A DNA stretch of 8,316 nt, taken from assembly GCA_030648675.1 (NCBI GenBank), contig JAUSGV010000145.1:1-8316 (forward strand), written 5' to 3'. Position 1 is the stretch's first letter. Each line of letters begins with the position of its first letter. The DNA is from Dehalococcoidales bacterium. GTDB taxonomy: Bacteria > Chloroflexota > Dehalococcoidia > Dehalococcoidales > UBA2162. Made by a program: the position numbers and the translations under genes. Of the stretch, positions 1 to 6,866 are shown piece after piece. Under the pieces are notes generated by a model. It did no database searches and was not told where the DNA came from. It saw nothing but the letters and a program-made list of their open reading frames with translations.

Positions 1-177
1 AAGAGCCAAAGCTACACCGGCGATAAGGTTCAACCATGACAGCGGATAGAAAACGGTTCCCCGAACGATGAACAGGTGAGTGCTTTGCAGTGTATCGCCG
101 TAAAGCCGCAGAACGACGAAATTGCCGATCAAGATGATAGCTGATATCCAGAGAAGAGCCTGCAGTTTTTTGCTCAT
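1..177 (-). CDS. N-terminal part of an unrecognised membrane protein (runs off the window)
   Basis: Reading leftward from an ATG at 177-175, the frame stays open for 59 codons to the window edge, so only the N-terminus is seen. It begins MSKKLQALLWISAIILIGNF. Residues about 5-24 form one hydrophobic helix. A second hydrophobic stretch (about 41-59, rich in L, V, A, I) is cut by the edge, and a short polar loop (YGDTLQSTH) lies between them. This suggests an integral membrane protein with at least two helices. An AAGGA-like ribosome site lies at 189-193 (minus strand), rather far (11 nt) from the ATG. A perfect TATAAT lies at 210-215. The gene is divergent from the patatin gene. I do not recognise the family. 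The open frame together with promoter, ribosome site and membrane-like composition makes it likely to be real. Confidence 0.65.
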   Translation of the reverse strand, partial: MSKKLQALLWISAIILIGNFVVLRLYGDTLQSTHLFIVRGTVFYPLSWLNLIAGVALAL

Positions 178-209
178 TTACTCGTGATTCCTTGTGCCCG
201 TCTTGATTC

Positions 210-215
210 ATTATA
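210..215 (-). promoter_or_regulatory. -10 box of the promoter for the leftward membrane-protein gene
   Basis: The minus strand reads TATAAT exactly at 215-210, 32 bp upstream of the ATG at 177. This would give a leader of roughly 25 nt that still includes the ribosome site. No good -35 hexamer is visible 16-18 bp upstream (TGTGTT or CTGTGT are the nearest), so the assignment rests on the -10 box and its position in a divergent intergenic gap. Confidence 0.5.
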
Positions 216-302
216 ACTTCTTGTGGGTTAAAAACACAGCAGCGGAAGATACTTTTGTTGCCTTTCAGGATACTTTCGGCGCCCTGTGAACAGCGTTCGA
301 AT

Positions 303-311
303 TGCTATAAT
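303..311 (+). promoter_or_regulatory. Extended -10 promoter for the patatin-related gene
   Basis: TGCTATAAT at 303-311 is a perfect TATAAT preceded by the TGn extension, which compensates for a poor -35 (CCTGTG about 17 bp upstream). Transcription would start near 318 and give a leader of about 47 nt before the ATG at 365. It is back-to-back with the TATAAT at 210-215 on the other strand, so the two genes share a divergent control region of about 90 bp. Confidence 0.65.
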
Positions 312-352
312 ACTGAACGGTAACTTGCCCGACTGGCATATTGATTCCGGAT

Positions 353-360
353 AAGGAGGA
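353..360 (+). promoter_or_regulatory. Ribosome binding site that fixes the patatin-related start at 365
   Basis: AAGGAGGA at 353-360 is an almost complete anti-Shine-Dalgarno match ending 4 nt before the ATG at 365. It lies inside the reading frame if the upstream TTG at 341 is used, and that TTG has no comparable site. The ATG at 365 is therefore the better start. Confidence 0.85.
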
Positions 361-364
361 GCTT

Positions 365-2992
365 ATGAGCGCTGCCAACATTGGTAAACCAGCACCCGCT
401 AACGAAATCCGCATCGGACTGGTCCTTTACGGCGGAGTTTCGTTAGCGATCTATATTTTTGGAGTCGCTCTGGAATTTCTGCGGGTGATGCGGGCGTGGG
501 AACATGAGGATAACGTCTACTCCAGTCTGCTCAGAGATGCCGACACCAAAATCGTTGTCGACATAATTTCCGGGACTTCGGCCGGCGGCATCAACGGCGT
601 TTTGCTGGCGAAAGGTTTGACCTGCGGTTTATCCAGCGAAGATTTCGGGATGCTGCGCAATCTGTGGCTGGAAGCAGGAGATCTGTCTGCACTCATGAAA
701 CCGGGCCGTCCGGAAATGGCAGCACTGCTCGACGAAGAGTTCTTCGAAGAACAGTTAGCCCGGGCTTTCCAGCTGATGGACATCAAGGCAAATTCGTCCT
801 GTCCTTCCCTTAACGCCCTCGACCTGTACGTTTCTTCGACAGACCTTCATGGAAGAGTAGTCAGCGGCAGAGAACTGGGCGTTACGGCTTTCAACAAACC
901 CATCGAATCGAAAGAATACCGCCGGATGTTCCGGCTCAAGTTCCGAAGGAAGGCTTACCTGGAATCGAACAAGGAATTGGGCACGGATAAAAGTGACTTC
1001 ACCGCGGACAAGAACCCCACGCTAGTCAAAGTTTGCCGGGCGACGTCAGCGTTTCCGTGGGCTTTCCGTCCCGTCGAGCTGGACAAAGGAGACGGAGTTT
1101 ACGAAGACCTGCTCAAATCCGACGATAATCCGGCTGTTTTTCTCACCGACGGCGGCGTGCTTAATAACAAACCTTTCTCAGACACTATCGCTACAATTTT
1201 CCGCCGCGATCCCCTCGGTAAAGTAGAGCGGTTGTTGTTTTACGTCGAACCGGACCCCGAGACGTACGTAAAAACGAAAAAGAATAACGCCGAACCGGGC
1301 TTCTGGGAGGTCATGAGTAAGAGCGTTGTCGGTATTCCCTCGTACCAGAGCATTACCAACGATATGCGAAATATAAAGGACAGAAACCGGAGAATCGAGG
1401 ATTTCAAGGGTATCATGGACGGGACCGAGCGGATCATCAAAACTGCCGGACAGACGATGACAGGCCTGGACGACAAGGGATATCGCACGTTCCTCGAAGG
1501 GCAATTAGTGTTTAAGGGTTACCAGCAACTCAAAGTCGGGCAACTGAACACCCGTCTGCAGGAATTGTTTCTGGAATCAGGCCTGGGGTGCGCAGACGTA
1601 AACTCCGATACTTGCAAGCCCATAAAAGATGCTTTCCGGAAAGCGTTTCAAAAGCTGGCCGGCGAGGCGGAGAGTCGGGAGTGGCAACCTCCCGGGGAAG
1701 GAGAACCGAGGCTGAAAGACGTTCTCGGGGCGTTTGATTCCCCTTACCGATTCCGCCGGCTTTCCCGACTCGCGGAGATAGTCGAATCTCTGTATGACAC
1801 TAACGGGCTCGGTGAGGCAAACCGGCGCCGTATTGACTCTTTCATGATACGCATATCGGAGCTTCAGGAACAAAACCGGACCGTGGAAAAGCGTACCTGG
1901 AATAACGGCTGTGGGGCACCGAGAGGGTGGTTCGAGGCCGACCTCGAAAAAATAAAGCTGGAAACGTCAGTGCAGAACTTGAACCCCATCCTGCTGGCGG
2001 ATAATATTTACGACCTTTTAGTCAAAATGATGAGTTATTCGGGTGAAGACTGCCGGGGACTGCAAAAAGAATACGATGACCTCACGGAAAAAGGAAAAGC
2101 ACTGGCAAGAGAGCTGGATGAATTCGTAAAAGCGGAATTACCGTCGAGCCGTACACTAATCGACTACCCGCCTTTCGAGCGGATATACACTCAATTCGAA
2201 TTCCGGGATATGTTCATCCACCCGGTTGAGGTTATCGGCAATCTCGGGGAGCGCACCAATATCGATATCGTTCGCGTCAGCCCCAAAGACGCTACCTTTA
2301 TTTGTTCCGATTCAAGCCGGAAGCTGGCCGGGGACACTCTCTTCCACTTCGGCGGATTTCTGAAGAAGGAATGGCGTACGAACGACATCATGTGGGGGCG
2401 ACTCGATGCTGCGGAGCTGATCGTCAGAACGCTAGGCAACAAGGGGAACGGCAAGCTGGATGTAAACACCGCTCTGGACAAGGTGGCTAGAGAGATACTG
2501 GCGACTGATAACGATCTGTCGAAAAAGGCGGTCGCGCCGGGAGAAGATTACAAGCGGTACATGTTGGAAAAATACGACATCGGCGCCGAGAGCCTGAAAG
2601 ATATCGATACCGCGACCAGGTTCAGGCTGATCCTCGATTCGATCGTTTCTATCAGGGACATGCTCAGGTTCGATTTGAAGGAACGGAGCAAGGCCAGCAA
2701 AGTGACTGCTCTTATCGACAAATGGCTGGGCAGGGTGCTCAATTTCATTGCCGTACCTTTGACCCTGGTCGTTAAGAGCTTGTTCGACAAAGACTCGTTT
2801 ATTCAGACTCTTTTCAGCCTGCTCATCCTCAGCGCGTGGGTGTGGGGGCTGATAACGGTCGTTCTTTTCCTCGTGGCAGCGATACTGGGTCTGGGATGGC
2901 TGAATATCCCGGCGTCACTGGCGGGAACCGCTCTCGTCGTGCTGGTGATCGCTACCGTATTCGGTTTTCTGATCAAGCGAAACCGGAAATAG
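365..2992 (+). CDS. Patatin-related lipid acyl hydrolase with C-terminal membrane anchor
   Basis: 875 residues from the ATG at 365. The N-terminal part is a patatin fold. An oxyanion-hole-type glycine segment LYGGVSLAIY lies at residues 21-30, the nucleophile elbow G-T-S-A-G has Ser72, and the catalytic Asp-Gly-Gly is at D262-G264. This Ser-Asp dyad is the active site of patatin/PNPLA phospholipases, which hydrolyse acyl esters of membrane lipids. The long region after residue 300 matches in style the bacterial patatin-related family (patatin followed by a DUF3376-type region), notably HFGGFL at 661-666 and WGRLDAA at 677-683. That family is known from sporadic bacterial genomes, and its physiological role is not established. 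The last 65 residues hold two hydrophobic helices (about 812-843 and 850-870) and a basic tail KRNRK, so the enzyme is probably anchored on the inner face of the membrane. It looks monocistronic and converges on the next gene. Family call firm; substrate unknown. Confidence 0.9.
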   Translation: MSAANIGKPAPANEIRIGLVLYGGVSLAIYIFGVALEFLRVMRAWEHEDNVYSSLLRDADTKIVVDIISGTSAGGINGVLLAKGLTCGLSSEDFGMLRNLWLEAGDLSALMKPGRPEMAALLDEEFFEEQLARAFQLMDIKANSSCPSLNALDLYVSSTDLHGRVVSGRELGVTAFNKPIESKEYRRMFRLKFRRKAYLESNKELGTDKSDFTADKNPTLVKVCRATSAFPWAFRPVELDKGDGVYEDLLKSDDNPAVFLTDGGVLNNKPFSDTIATIFRRDPLGKVERLLFYVEPDPETYVKTKKNNAEPGFWEVMSKSVVGIPSYQSITNDMRNIKDRNRRIEDFKGIMDGTERIIKTAGQTMTGLDDKGYRTFLEGQLVFKGYQQLKVGQLNTRLQELFLESGLGCADVNSDTCKPIKDAFRKAFQKLAGEAESREWQPPGEGEPRLKDVLGAFDSPYRFRRLSRLAEIVESLYDTNGLGEANRRRIDSFMIRISELQEQNRTVEKRTWNNGCGAPRGWFEADLEKIKLETSVQNLNPILLADNIYDLLVKMMSYSGEDCRGLQKEYDDLTEKGKALARELDEFVKAELPSSRTLIDYPPFERIYTQFEFRDMFIHPVEVIGNLGERTNIDIVRVSPKDATFICSDSSRKLAGDTLFHFGGFLKKEWRTNDIMWGRLDAAELIVRTLGNKGNGKLDVNTALDKVAREILATDNDLSKKAVAPGEDYKRYMLEKYDIGAESLKDIDTATRFRLILDSIVSIRDMLRFDLKERSKASKVTALIDKWLGRVLNFIAVPLTLVVKSLFDKDSFIQTLFSLLILSAWVWGLITVVLFLVAAILGLGWLNIPASLAGTALVVLVIATVFGFLIKRNRK

Positions 2993-3004
2993 CTTACCTT
3001 CGGG

Positions 3005-3964
3005 TTATACGACAAAGTCGACCGACGGGTAGACACCTGTCGCGGCGGCCTTGTCGTAGAGCAGTTTGGCCACAGCGACGTCTTCAATAGCCAGGCCGGT
3101 GGAATCGAAGACGGTAATTGCTTGCCGGTCTTTTCGCCCGGGCTTTTTCCCCGAGATTATCTCGGCGAGGTTGCCGTAGATTTCGTTTACGGAGTAAATC
3201 CCTTTGGCGACAGGGACGTTTATTTCTCCGGCGGAACTGGCCTGCCTCACGTCGTCCACGACGACAACCGCGTTTTTCAATATCGCCGGGTCCAGTTCCT
3301 CTTTTCCCTTGGCGTCGGCACCGACGGCGTTGATGTGAGCCCCGGGAACAATCCATTCCCTTTTGATGAACGGTTCGCGGGTCGGAGCCAAGGCACAAAC
3401 GATATCGCAGCCGGCCGTTTCCTGAAGAGATGCCTCGATCAGCGGCAGGCGGGGAAAGGAACTAATCAATTTGCGGGCGGCTTCCGGGGAAAGATCGTAT
3501 ATTTTAATAGTTTTAAGGTCGAACAGTTCCGCGTGTGCCTCTAACTGGGTGTAAGCCTGGCGTCCGGCACCGATGATGCCCAGTGTTTGTGAATCTTCCC
3601 TGGCCAGATATTTCGCGGCGATGGCGGCAGTGGCACCCGTGCGGTAAGCGGTAATTTCCGTAGCATCCATTATCGCCAGGGGAAAGCCCGTTTGGGGATC
3701 GTTATAGATCAGGACTGCCATTACTGTCGGTAAGCCGTGTGCCGGATTGTCGGGATGTACGCTCACCCACTTCAAACCGGCCGCTCCCGGCAAAGCCGCC
3801 GGCATCGCCCGGAAGTCGCCTTTCTCGACGGAAAGGTATGCTTTGGGCGGCATGCTGCTGTTGCCTGCCGCCAAATCCCGGAACGCCTGCTCGACAACGG
3901 TAATCACCTCGGACATCTTGAGGAGATCGAGAACCTGCTTTTTATTAAGAATTAGTGTCGGCAT
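3005..3964 (-). CDS. Alanine dehydrogenase, ornithine cyclodeaminase/mu-crystallin family
   Basis: 319 residues from the ATG at 3964. The whole chain resembles the archaeal-type alanine dehydrogenase of Archaeoglobus (recalled, not aligned): MPPK with Lys41, LRAMP-like FRAMPA with Arg52, GLKWV at 63-67, GLPTVMA at 77-83, FPLAIMDAT at 94-102, and RTGA at 108-111. The Rossmann motif GAGRQA is at 132-137, with an acidic Asp157 at the end of the second strand favouring NAD over NADP. HINAVGAD ends in Asp217, and FDSTGLAIEDVAVAK lies near the C-terminus. Lys41 and Arg52 would hold the substrate carboxylate, and the Asp is the usual catalytic acid. Expected reaction: reversible oxidative deamination of L-alanine to pyruvate and ammonia with NAD. 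Ornithine cyclodeaminase or another imino-acid reductase of the same fold cannot be excluded. A longer frame starts at 4021, but that ATG overlaps the -10 box. The stop lies 12 bp from the convergent patatin gene. Confidence 0.85.
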   Translation of the reverse strand: MPTLILNKKQVLDLLKMSEVITVVEQAFRDLAAGNSSMPPKAYLSVEKGDFRAMPAALPGAAGLKWVSVHPDNPAHGLPTVMAVLIYNDPQTGFPLAIMDATEITAYRTGATAAIAAKYLAREDSQTLGIIGAGRQAYTQLEAHAELFDLKTIKIYDLSPEAARKLISSFPRLPLIEASLQETAGCDIVCALAPTREPFIKREWIVPGAHINAVGADAKGKEELDPAILKNAVVVVDDVRQASSAGEINVPVAKGIYSVNEIYGNLAEIISGKKPGRKDRQAITVFDSTGLAIEDVAVAKLLYDKAAATGVYPSVDFVV

Positions 3965-3970
3965 TGCCAT

Positions 3971-3975
3971 CTCCT
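3971..3975 (-). promoter_or_regulatory. Ribosome binding site deciding the alanine dehydrogenase start
   Basis: AGGAG on the minus strand at 3975-3971 lies 6 nt before the ATG at 3964. It directly abuts another ATG at 3970, too close for normal initiation. The spacing favours 3964, which gives the N-terminus MPTLILNKK expected for the family. Confidence 0.75.
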
Positions 3976-4016
3976 GCCCGGCTATTTTGTTGTAAAAATG
4001 TGATGAACTAGTTTTC

Positions 4017-4046
4017 ATCATAGCATTAAGCCAAAAATGGTGTCAG
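4017..4046 (-). promoter_or_regulatory. Promoter of the alanine dehydrogenase gene
   Basis: On the minus strand CTGACA (4046-4041, five of six consensus positions) is followed after 18 bp by TGC-TATGAT (extended -10; hexamer at 4022-4017). Transcription would begin near 4010, leaving a leader of about 46 nt. Because the -10 overlaps the ATG at 4021, translation cannot start there on this transcript. This is the best-formed promoter in the window. Confidence 0.75.
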
Positions 4047-4163
4047 TCCGGCTTATCCGGCGAGACTGCGGCACGTAGAATTTGTTTTGCTCTTGTTGTA
4101 TAGTTAATTTTGAGATATGTCTTGAACTTACGGGACGAATTTTGAAACATAGAGAGGTGCCCT

Positions 4164-4628
4164 ATGAAGTCCTCTAACAGGTTTTTAACTGGGTTCGGTA
4201 TAGGCCTGGCCGTGCTGGTCGTATTGACGATAGTGCTGGTCATCTTCAGCGACCGGCATGTGACCACGTACCCGGAAAATACGCCCGAAGGGGTAGTGCA
4301 GCGTTTCCTGCAAGCGGTGCAGACCGGCGATTATCAGAAGGCTTATAGCTATACGCAGGTGGTGGAGAACGGCAAAACGCTCACCTATCAAGAGCTGATG
4401 CCTTACCCGGTACGTCCTACGGGTTATCCCACCTCGTCCTGGCGGGCTACCCTTGGGAAAACAACGACAACCGAAAATACGTCTATCGTAGAGGTTATTG
4501 TGGACAGGCTGCAGCCGCAGGGGCCGTTCGGTAATCCGGTAAACTCGCAAACGGTGTTTTTCAATCTCACGAAGATAAACGGGACGTGGTACATAACCCA
4601 ACGGCCACCCGTCTACTGGATTTATTAG
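4164..4628 (+). CDS. Small membrane-anchored protein with an NTF2-like (DUF4878-style) outer domain
   Basis: 154 residues. A short basic N-terminus (MKSSNRF) is followed by one hydrophobic helix at about 10-28. There is no cysteine after the helix, so it is a signal anchor rather than a lipoprotein. The soluble remainder begins PEGVVQRFLQAVQTGDYQKAYSYT at about 40-64, the helix-pair opening typical of NTF2/SnoaL-like and DUF4878 domains. It then runs through beta-rich sequence to WYITQRPPVYW at the C-terminus. It probably sits outside the membrane as a ligand-binding or partner-binding domain; no enzyme motif is visible. The ribosome site AGAGGTG lies just before the ATG. The stop is 10 bp from the next gene, whose Shine-Dalgarno touches this stop codon, so the two are very likely cotranscribed. 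Fold assignment is by pattern only; function unknown. Confidence 0.8.
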   Translation: MKSSNRFLTGFGIGLAVLVVLTIVLVIFSDRHVTTYPENTPEGVVQRFLQAVQTGDYQKAYSYTQVVENGKTLTYQELMPYPVRPTGYPTSSWRATLGKTTTTENTSIVEVIVDRLQPQGPFGNPVNSQTVFFNLTKINGTWYITQRPPVYWIY

Positions 4629-4638
4629 GGAGGTAAAA

Positions 4639-6324
4639 ATGAGCGCGACACGTCGGCTATATCTCTATCTGATAACGGCCATTTCGCTGGGCGTGACGGC
4701 TGGTGGTGCCGGTCAGCTTATTTCGCTTATCCTCGACCTCACCGTCAGGAGCCGGGTTGACCAGGTGGGTGGGCAGGAATTCAGCGCGGGACAATTAAGC
4801 CTCGGTTTGGCCATGTTGGCAATCGGGGCGCCGTTGTGGTATTTTTTCTGGCGTGCCGTGCAGCAGCGTACCGCCGGTGACGTCGAAGAAACCGGCAGCG
4901 CTTTACGCAAGTTTTACCTCAATCTTGTCCTCGTCGTAGCATCATTGACTGCCGTTAGCGGGACATCCGAGACTTTACGATGGCTTCTCGGCGGCGCGAT
5001 TGCCGTTGAGTTCCAATCGGGAGCATTGGCAGCCGCGATCGTCGCGTTTCTTATCTGGCTGTATCACTGGAAGGTCGCGGAAAAGGAAGGTCATCCATCA
5101 CCCGCAGCCGGAACACTGCGCCGCTGGTACATGTACATCCTGAGTACTTACGGACTGGTATCGTTCGCGACGTCTGTAGCCCAATTTATCAATGCCGGCG
5201 TGCTGTCGCTACCGTTTTTTAGCCCATCGCTGGTCGAAGCCGGTTTCTGGAACGGTGCGACGCAAATGGCGGTGGCGAATATCATCACCGGCGGGGGGGT
5301 ATGGTATTTCCACTGGTTCCGCATGGCGAAGGATGATTACGATTCGGTGCTGCGGCAGGTTTACTTTTACCTGCTGACGGTCAGCGGCGGGGCTATTGCC
5401 GCTCTCGTTGCGGCGACGGTAACGGTTCAGAGGCTGGTTACCTTCGCCATCGGGGGTGTTACCGTACCACCCGGCAGCTACTTCAGTTTTATCGGCTGGG
5501 CGATACCGACAATTTTGATCGGCACGGCTATCTGGGGATATCATCAGCGGCTGGCAAAAGAAGAAAGCTCCCGGATCACCGAACGCCGCGAGTCCGCAGA
5601 GCGCATACATCACTATCTGATGTCGTTCATCGGGCTGAGCACGATGTCGGCGGGAATCATTCTGCTTTTCGGCCTGATCATCAATTTGTTGATAGGTATC
5701 ACCGGCCAGATAATCATCGCCGGAACGACGTGGTGGCAAGGGCTGCTCGGCCTTAGCCTGGCTTTGCTGATCGTAGGCACACCTTTGTGGTTGTACTACT
5801 GGGGTGGCGTGCTCAAGCGTATTGAGGCGGGAGGCATCGAAGAATGGCGGGCGACGTCGCGCCGCATCTTCCTTTACGCTGTGGTAGTGCTGTCCATCGG
5901 CACACTAATTGCCGATCTTGTCAACATCGTTTACCAGATACTTAACGGTATTTTGCAGGCACATGCGGATACGATCATTCGGGAATCGCGGTGGAGTATT
6001 CAAACGCTGTTGGTCGCCGGCCCATGGCTGTGGTACCACCTTCGTATTATTCGCATCGACCAGAAACGGGGGTCGGAAGCCCTGGCGGCACGGCGTAAGG
6101 TAACGCTTCTGACTTACGACCGGGGCGGGACGACCTCGGAAAAGTTCGAAAAGAGATTGGGTTACCGCATAACCACTATGTTGCGGGCGGGAACAGGCGA
6201 GGACGGCATATTGACGGATGAGGAACTCAACCGCATTGCCGCGGAGATCGAAGCTTCGCCGGCGAACCGTGTTTTACTGGTCAAAACCGGTGATAATTTT
6301 GCGGTTATTGCCTACGAAGGATAG
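4639..6324 (+). CDS. Twelve-helix membrane protein of six two-helix repeats (DUF5671-type)
   Basis: 561 residues, preceded by GGGAGG (4628-4633) at 5-nt spacing. The membrane part consists of six similar units starting near residues 5, 90, 161, 239, 322 and 408. Each opens with Arg and aromatic residues (RRLYLY, RKFYLN, RRWYMY, RQVYFY, RIHHYL, RRIFLY) at the start of a first helix. Each closes a second helix with a Trp/Tyr/His cluster (PLWYFFWR, IWLYHW, VWYFHW, IWGYHQR, PLWLYYW, PWLWYHLR). That gives about twelve membrane helices, in the style of DUF5671 proteins, which I associate with Chloroflexota and whose function is not known. Residues about 485-561 form a soluble tail, strand-rich at its ends (RKVTLLTYD, NRVLLVKTGDNFAVIAYEG) with a helix between. 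I cannot assign that tail. It is the middle gene of a tight rightward cluster and might be a transporter or sensor, but nothing in the sequence decides this. Confidence 0.85.
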   Translation: MSATRRLYLYLITAISLGVTAGGAGQLISLILDLTVRSRVDQVGGQEFSAGQLSLGLAMLAIGAPLWYFFWRAVQQRTAGDVEETGSALRKFYLNLVLVVASLTAVSGTSETLRWLLGGAIAVEFQSGALAAAIVAFLIWLYHWKVAEKEGHPSPAAGTLRRWYMYILSTYGLVSFATSVAQFINAGVLSLPFFSPSLVEAGFWNGATQMAVANIITGGGVWYFHWFRMAKDDYDSVLRQVYFYLLTVSGGAIAALVAATVTVQRLVTFAIGGVTVPPGSYFSFIGWAIPTILIGTAIWGYHQRLAKEESSRITERRESAERIHHYLMSFIGLSTMSAGIILLFGLIINLLIGITGQIIIAGTTWWQGLLGLSLALLIVGTPLWLYYWGGVLKRIEAGGIEEWRATSRRIFLYAVVVLSIGTLIADLVNIVYQILNGILQAHADTIIRESRWSIQTLLVAGPWLWYHLRIIRIDQKRGSEALAARRKVTLLTYDRGGTTSEKFEKRLGYRITTMLRAGTGEDGILTDEELNRIAAEIEASPANRVLLVKTGDNFAVIAYEG

Positions 6325-6346
6325 AACTGATATTGCCAAGGAAATC

Positions 6347-6739
6347 ATGGAAAAGAAGACGATAAAGCAAACAGCGACTTTCAAAGTACCTCCGCATGAG
6401 GTATACGAAGCGTTGATGGATTCGGCGAAACATGCCAAATTCACCGGGAGCAAAGCACGGATAAGCCGGGAAGTCGGCGGCAAATTCACCGCTTTCGACG
6501 GTTACAGCGAAGGCACCAACCTGGAGCTGGTTCCCGATAAGAAGATCGTACAAACCTGGCGGGCGAGCGATTGGCCGTCCGGGCACTATTCAACAGTCAC
6601 CCTCGTATTGAAGGAAATCGAGAAAGGCACGAAGCTCACGTTCACGCAGATTGGCGTGCCCGAAGTTCAATTAGAAGAGGTTTCACAAGGCTGGAAAGAT
6701 TTTTACTGGACGCCGATGAAGCGGATGCTGGAAAAGTGA
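6347..6739 (+). CDS. SRPBCC-fold protein, AHSA1 (activator of Hsp90 ATPase homologue-like) family
   Basis: 130 residues from the ATG at 6347, with AAGGA at 6338-6342 four nt before it. A frame open from 6218 overlaps the previous gene, but its extra N-terminus lacks SRPBCC character, so the short form is chosen. Family features appear in order: TATFKVPPHEVYEALMD (first strand and helix), GGKFTAFDGYSEGTNLELVP, KIVQTWRASDWPSGHYS, VTLVLKEIEKGTKLTFTQIGVPE, and GWKDFYWTPMKRMLEK (long C-terminal helix). These proteins form a deep hydrophobic cavity and usually bind small hydrophobic ligands; the bacterial members are mostly unassigned. It is cytoplasmic, with no signal peptide. The gap to the preceding gene is only 22 bp, so it probably ends the three-gene operon. 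The ligand is unknown. The length is near the family norm and the gene appears intact. Confidence 0.9.
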   Translation: MEKKTIKQTATFKVPPHEVYEALMDSAKHAKFTGSKARISREVGGKFTAFDGYSEGTNLELVPDKKIVQTWRASDWPSGHYSTVTLVLKEIEKGTKLTFTQIGVPEVQLEEVSQGWKDFYWTPMKRMLEK

Positions 6740-6760
6740 CAACTCCCAAAGAGAGTTGTC
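6738..6760 (+). repeat. Hairpin overlapping the stop codon of the SRPBCC gene
   Basis: GACAACTC (6738-6745) and GAGTTGTC (6753-6760) form an 8-bp perfect stem with a 7-nt loop. The first two bases belong to the TGA stop codon. It could act as a transcription end or mRNA 3' stabiliser for the 4164-6739 cluster, but no U-run follows, so it is not a canonical intrinsic terminator. Its right arm runs directly into the palindromic element that follows. Confidence 0.55.
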
Positions 6761-6866
6761 ATTCCGGACTCGATCCGGAATCCAGTATGTTATTTTCGTT
6801 CCTGCTCAAATGACGCTAAACGAGTAAAAATAGAGGGCATCTGGATACCGTCTTTCGACGGTATGG
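6757..6866. repeat. Palindromic repeat element, copy 1 (two hairpin units, 55-bp spacer)
   Basis: The left unit has ATTCCGGA (6761-6768) pairing with TCCGGAAT (6774-6781) and ends in CCAG. The right unit begins CTGG at 6841 and has ATACCGTC (6845-6852) pairing with GACGGTAT (6857-6864) around a TTTC loop. The arrangement, unit ends and TTTC loop match the copy at 7205-7287. The right stem differs from that copy at two paired positions, so both pairs are kept. The 55 bp between units is longer than the 22 bp in the other copies. No coding capacity is evident. Confidence 0.75.

Noticed and set aside
341..364. TTG at 341 as the start of the patatin-related gene
   Set aside because: The strong ribosome site AAGGAGGA lies downstream of it at 353-360 and serves the ATG at 365; the eight extra codons are this leader read in frame.
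2993..3004. Bidirectional terminator between the convergent patatin and alanine dehydrogenase genes
   Set aside because: The gap is only 12 bp and no stem followed by a T-run is visible on either strand.
3122..3544. Plus-strand frame opposite the alanine dehydrogenase gene
   Set aside because: It is a mirror of a well-supported conserved enzyme on the other strand and has no recognisable protein features.
4082..4121. Promoter for the 4164-6739 cluster (TTGTTT or TTGTTG with TATAGT or TATGTC)
   Set aside because: A promoter is expected in this 140-bp gap, but the candidate pairs have wrong spacing (11 bp) or weak -10 boxes, so no specific site is claimed.
4185..4250. Lipoprotein signal in the small membrane-anchored protein
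   Set aside because: No cysteine follows the hydrophobic helix, so there is no lipobox; it is better read as a signal anchor.
5209..5739. 176-codon antisense frame inside the twelve-helix gene
   Set aside because: Composition is rich in Arg, Pro and Asp with no fold pattern and no ribosome site; the opposite strand has a clear repeat-built membrane protein.
6218..6346. Longer form of the SRPBCC protein overlapping the membrane-protein gene
   Set aside because: The N-terminal extension is an out-of-frame reading of the upstream gene, without family features; AAGGA precedes the ATG at 6347.
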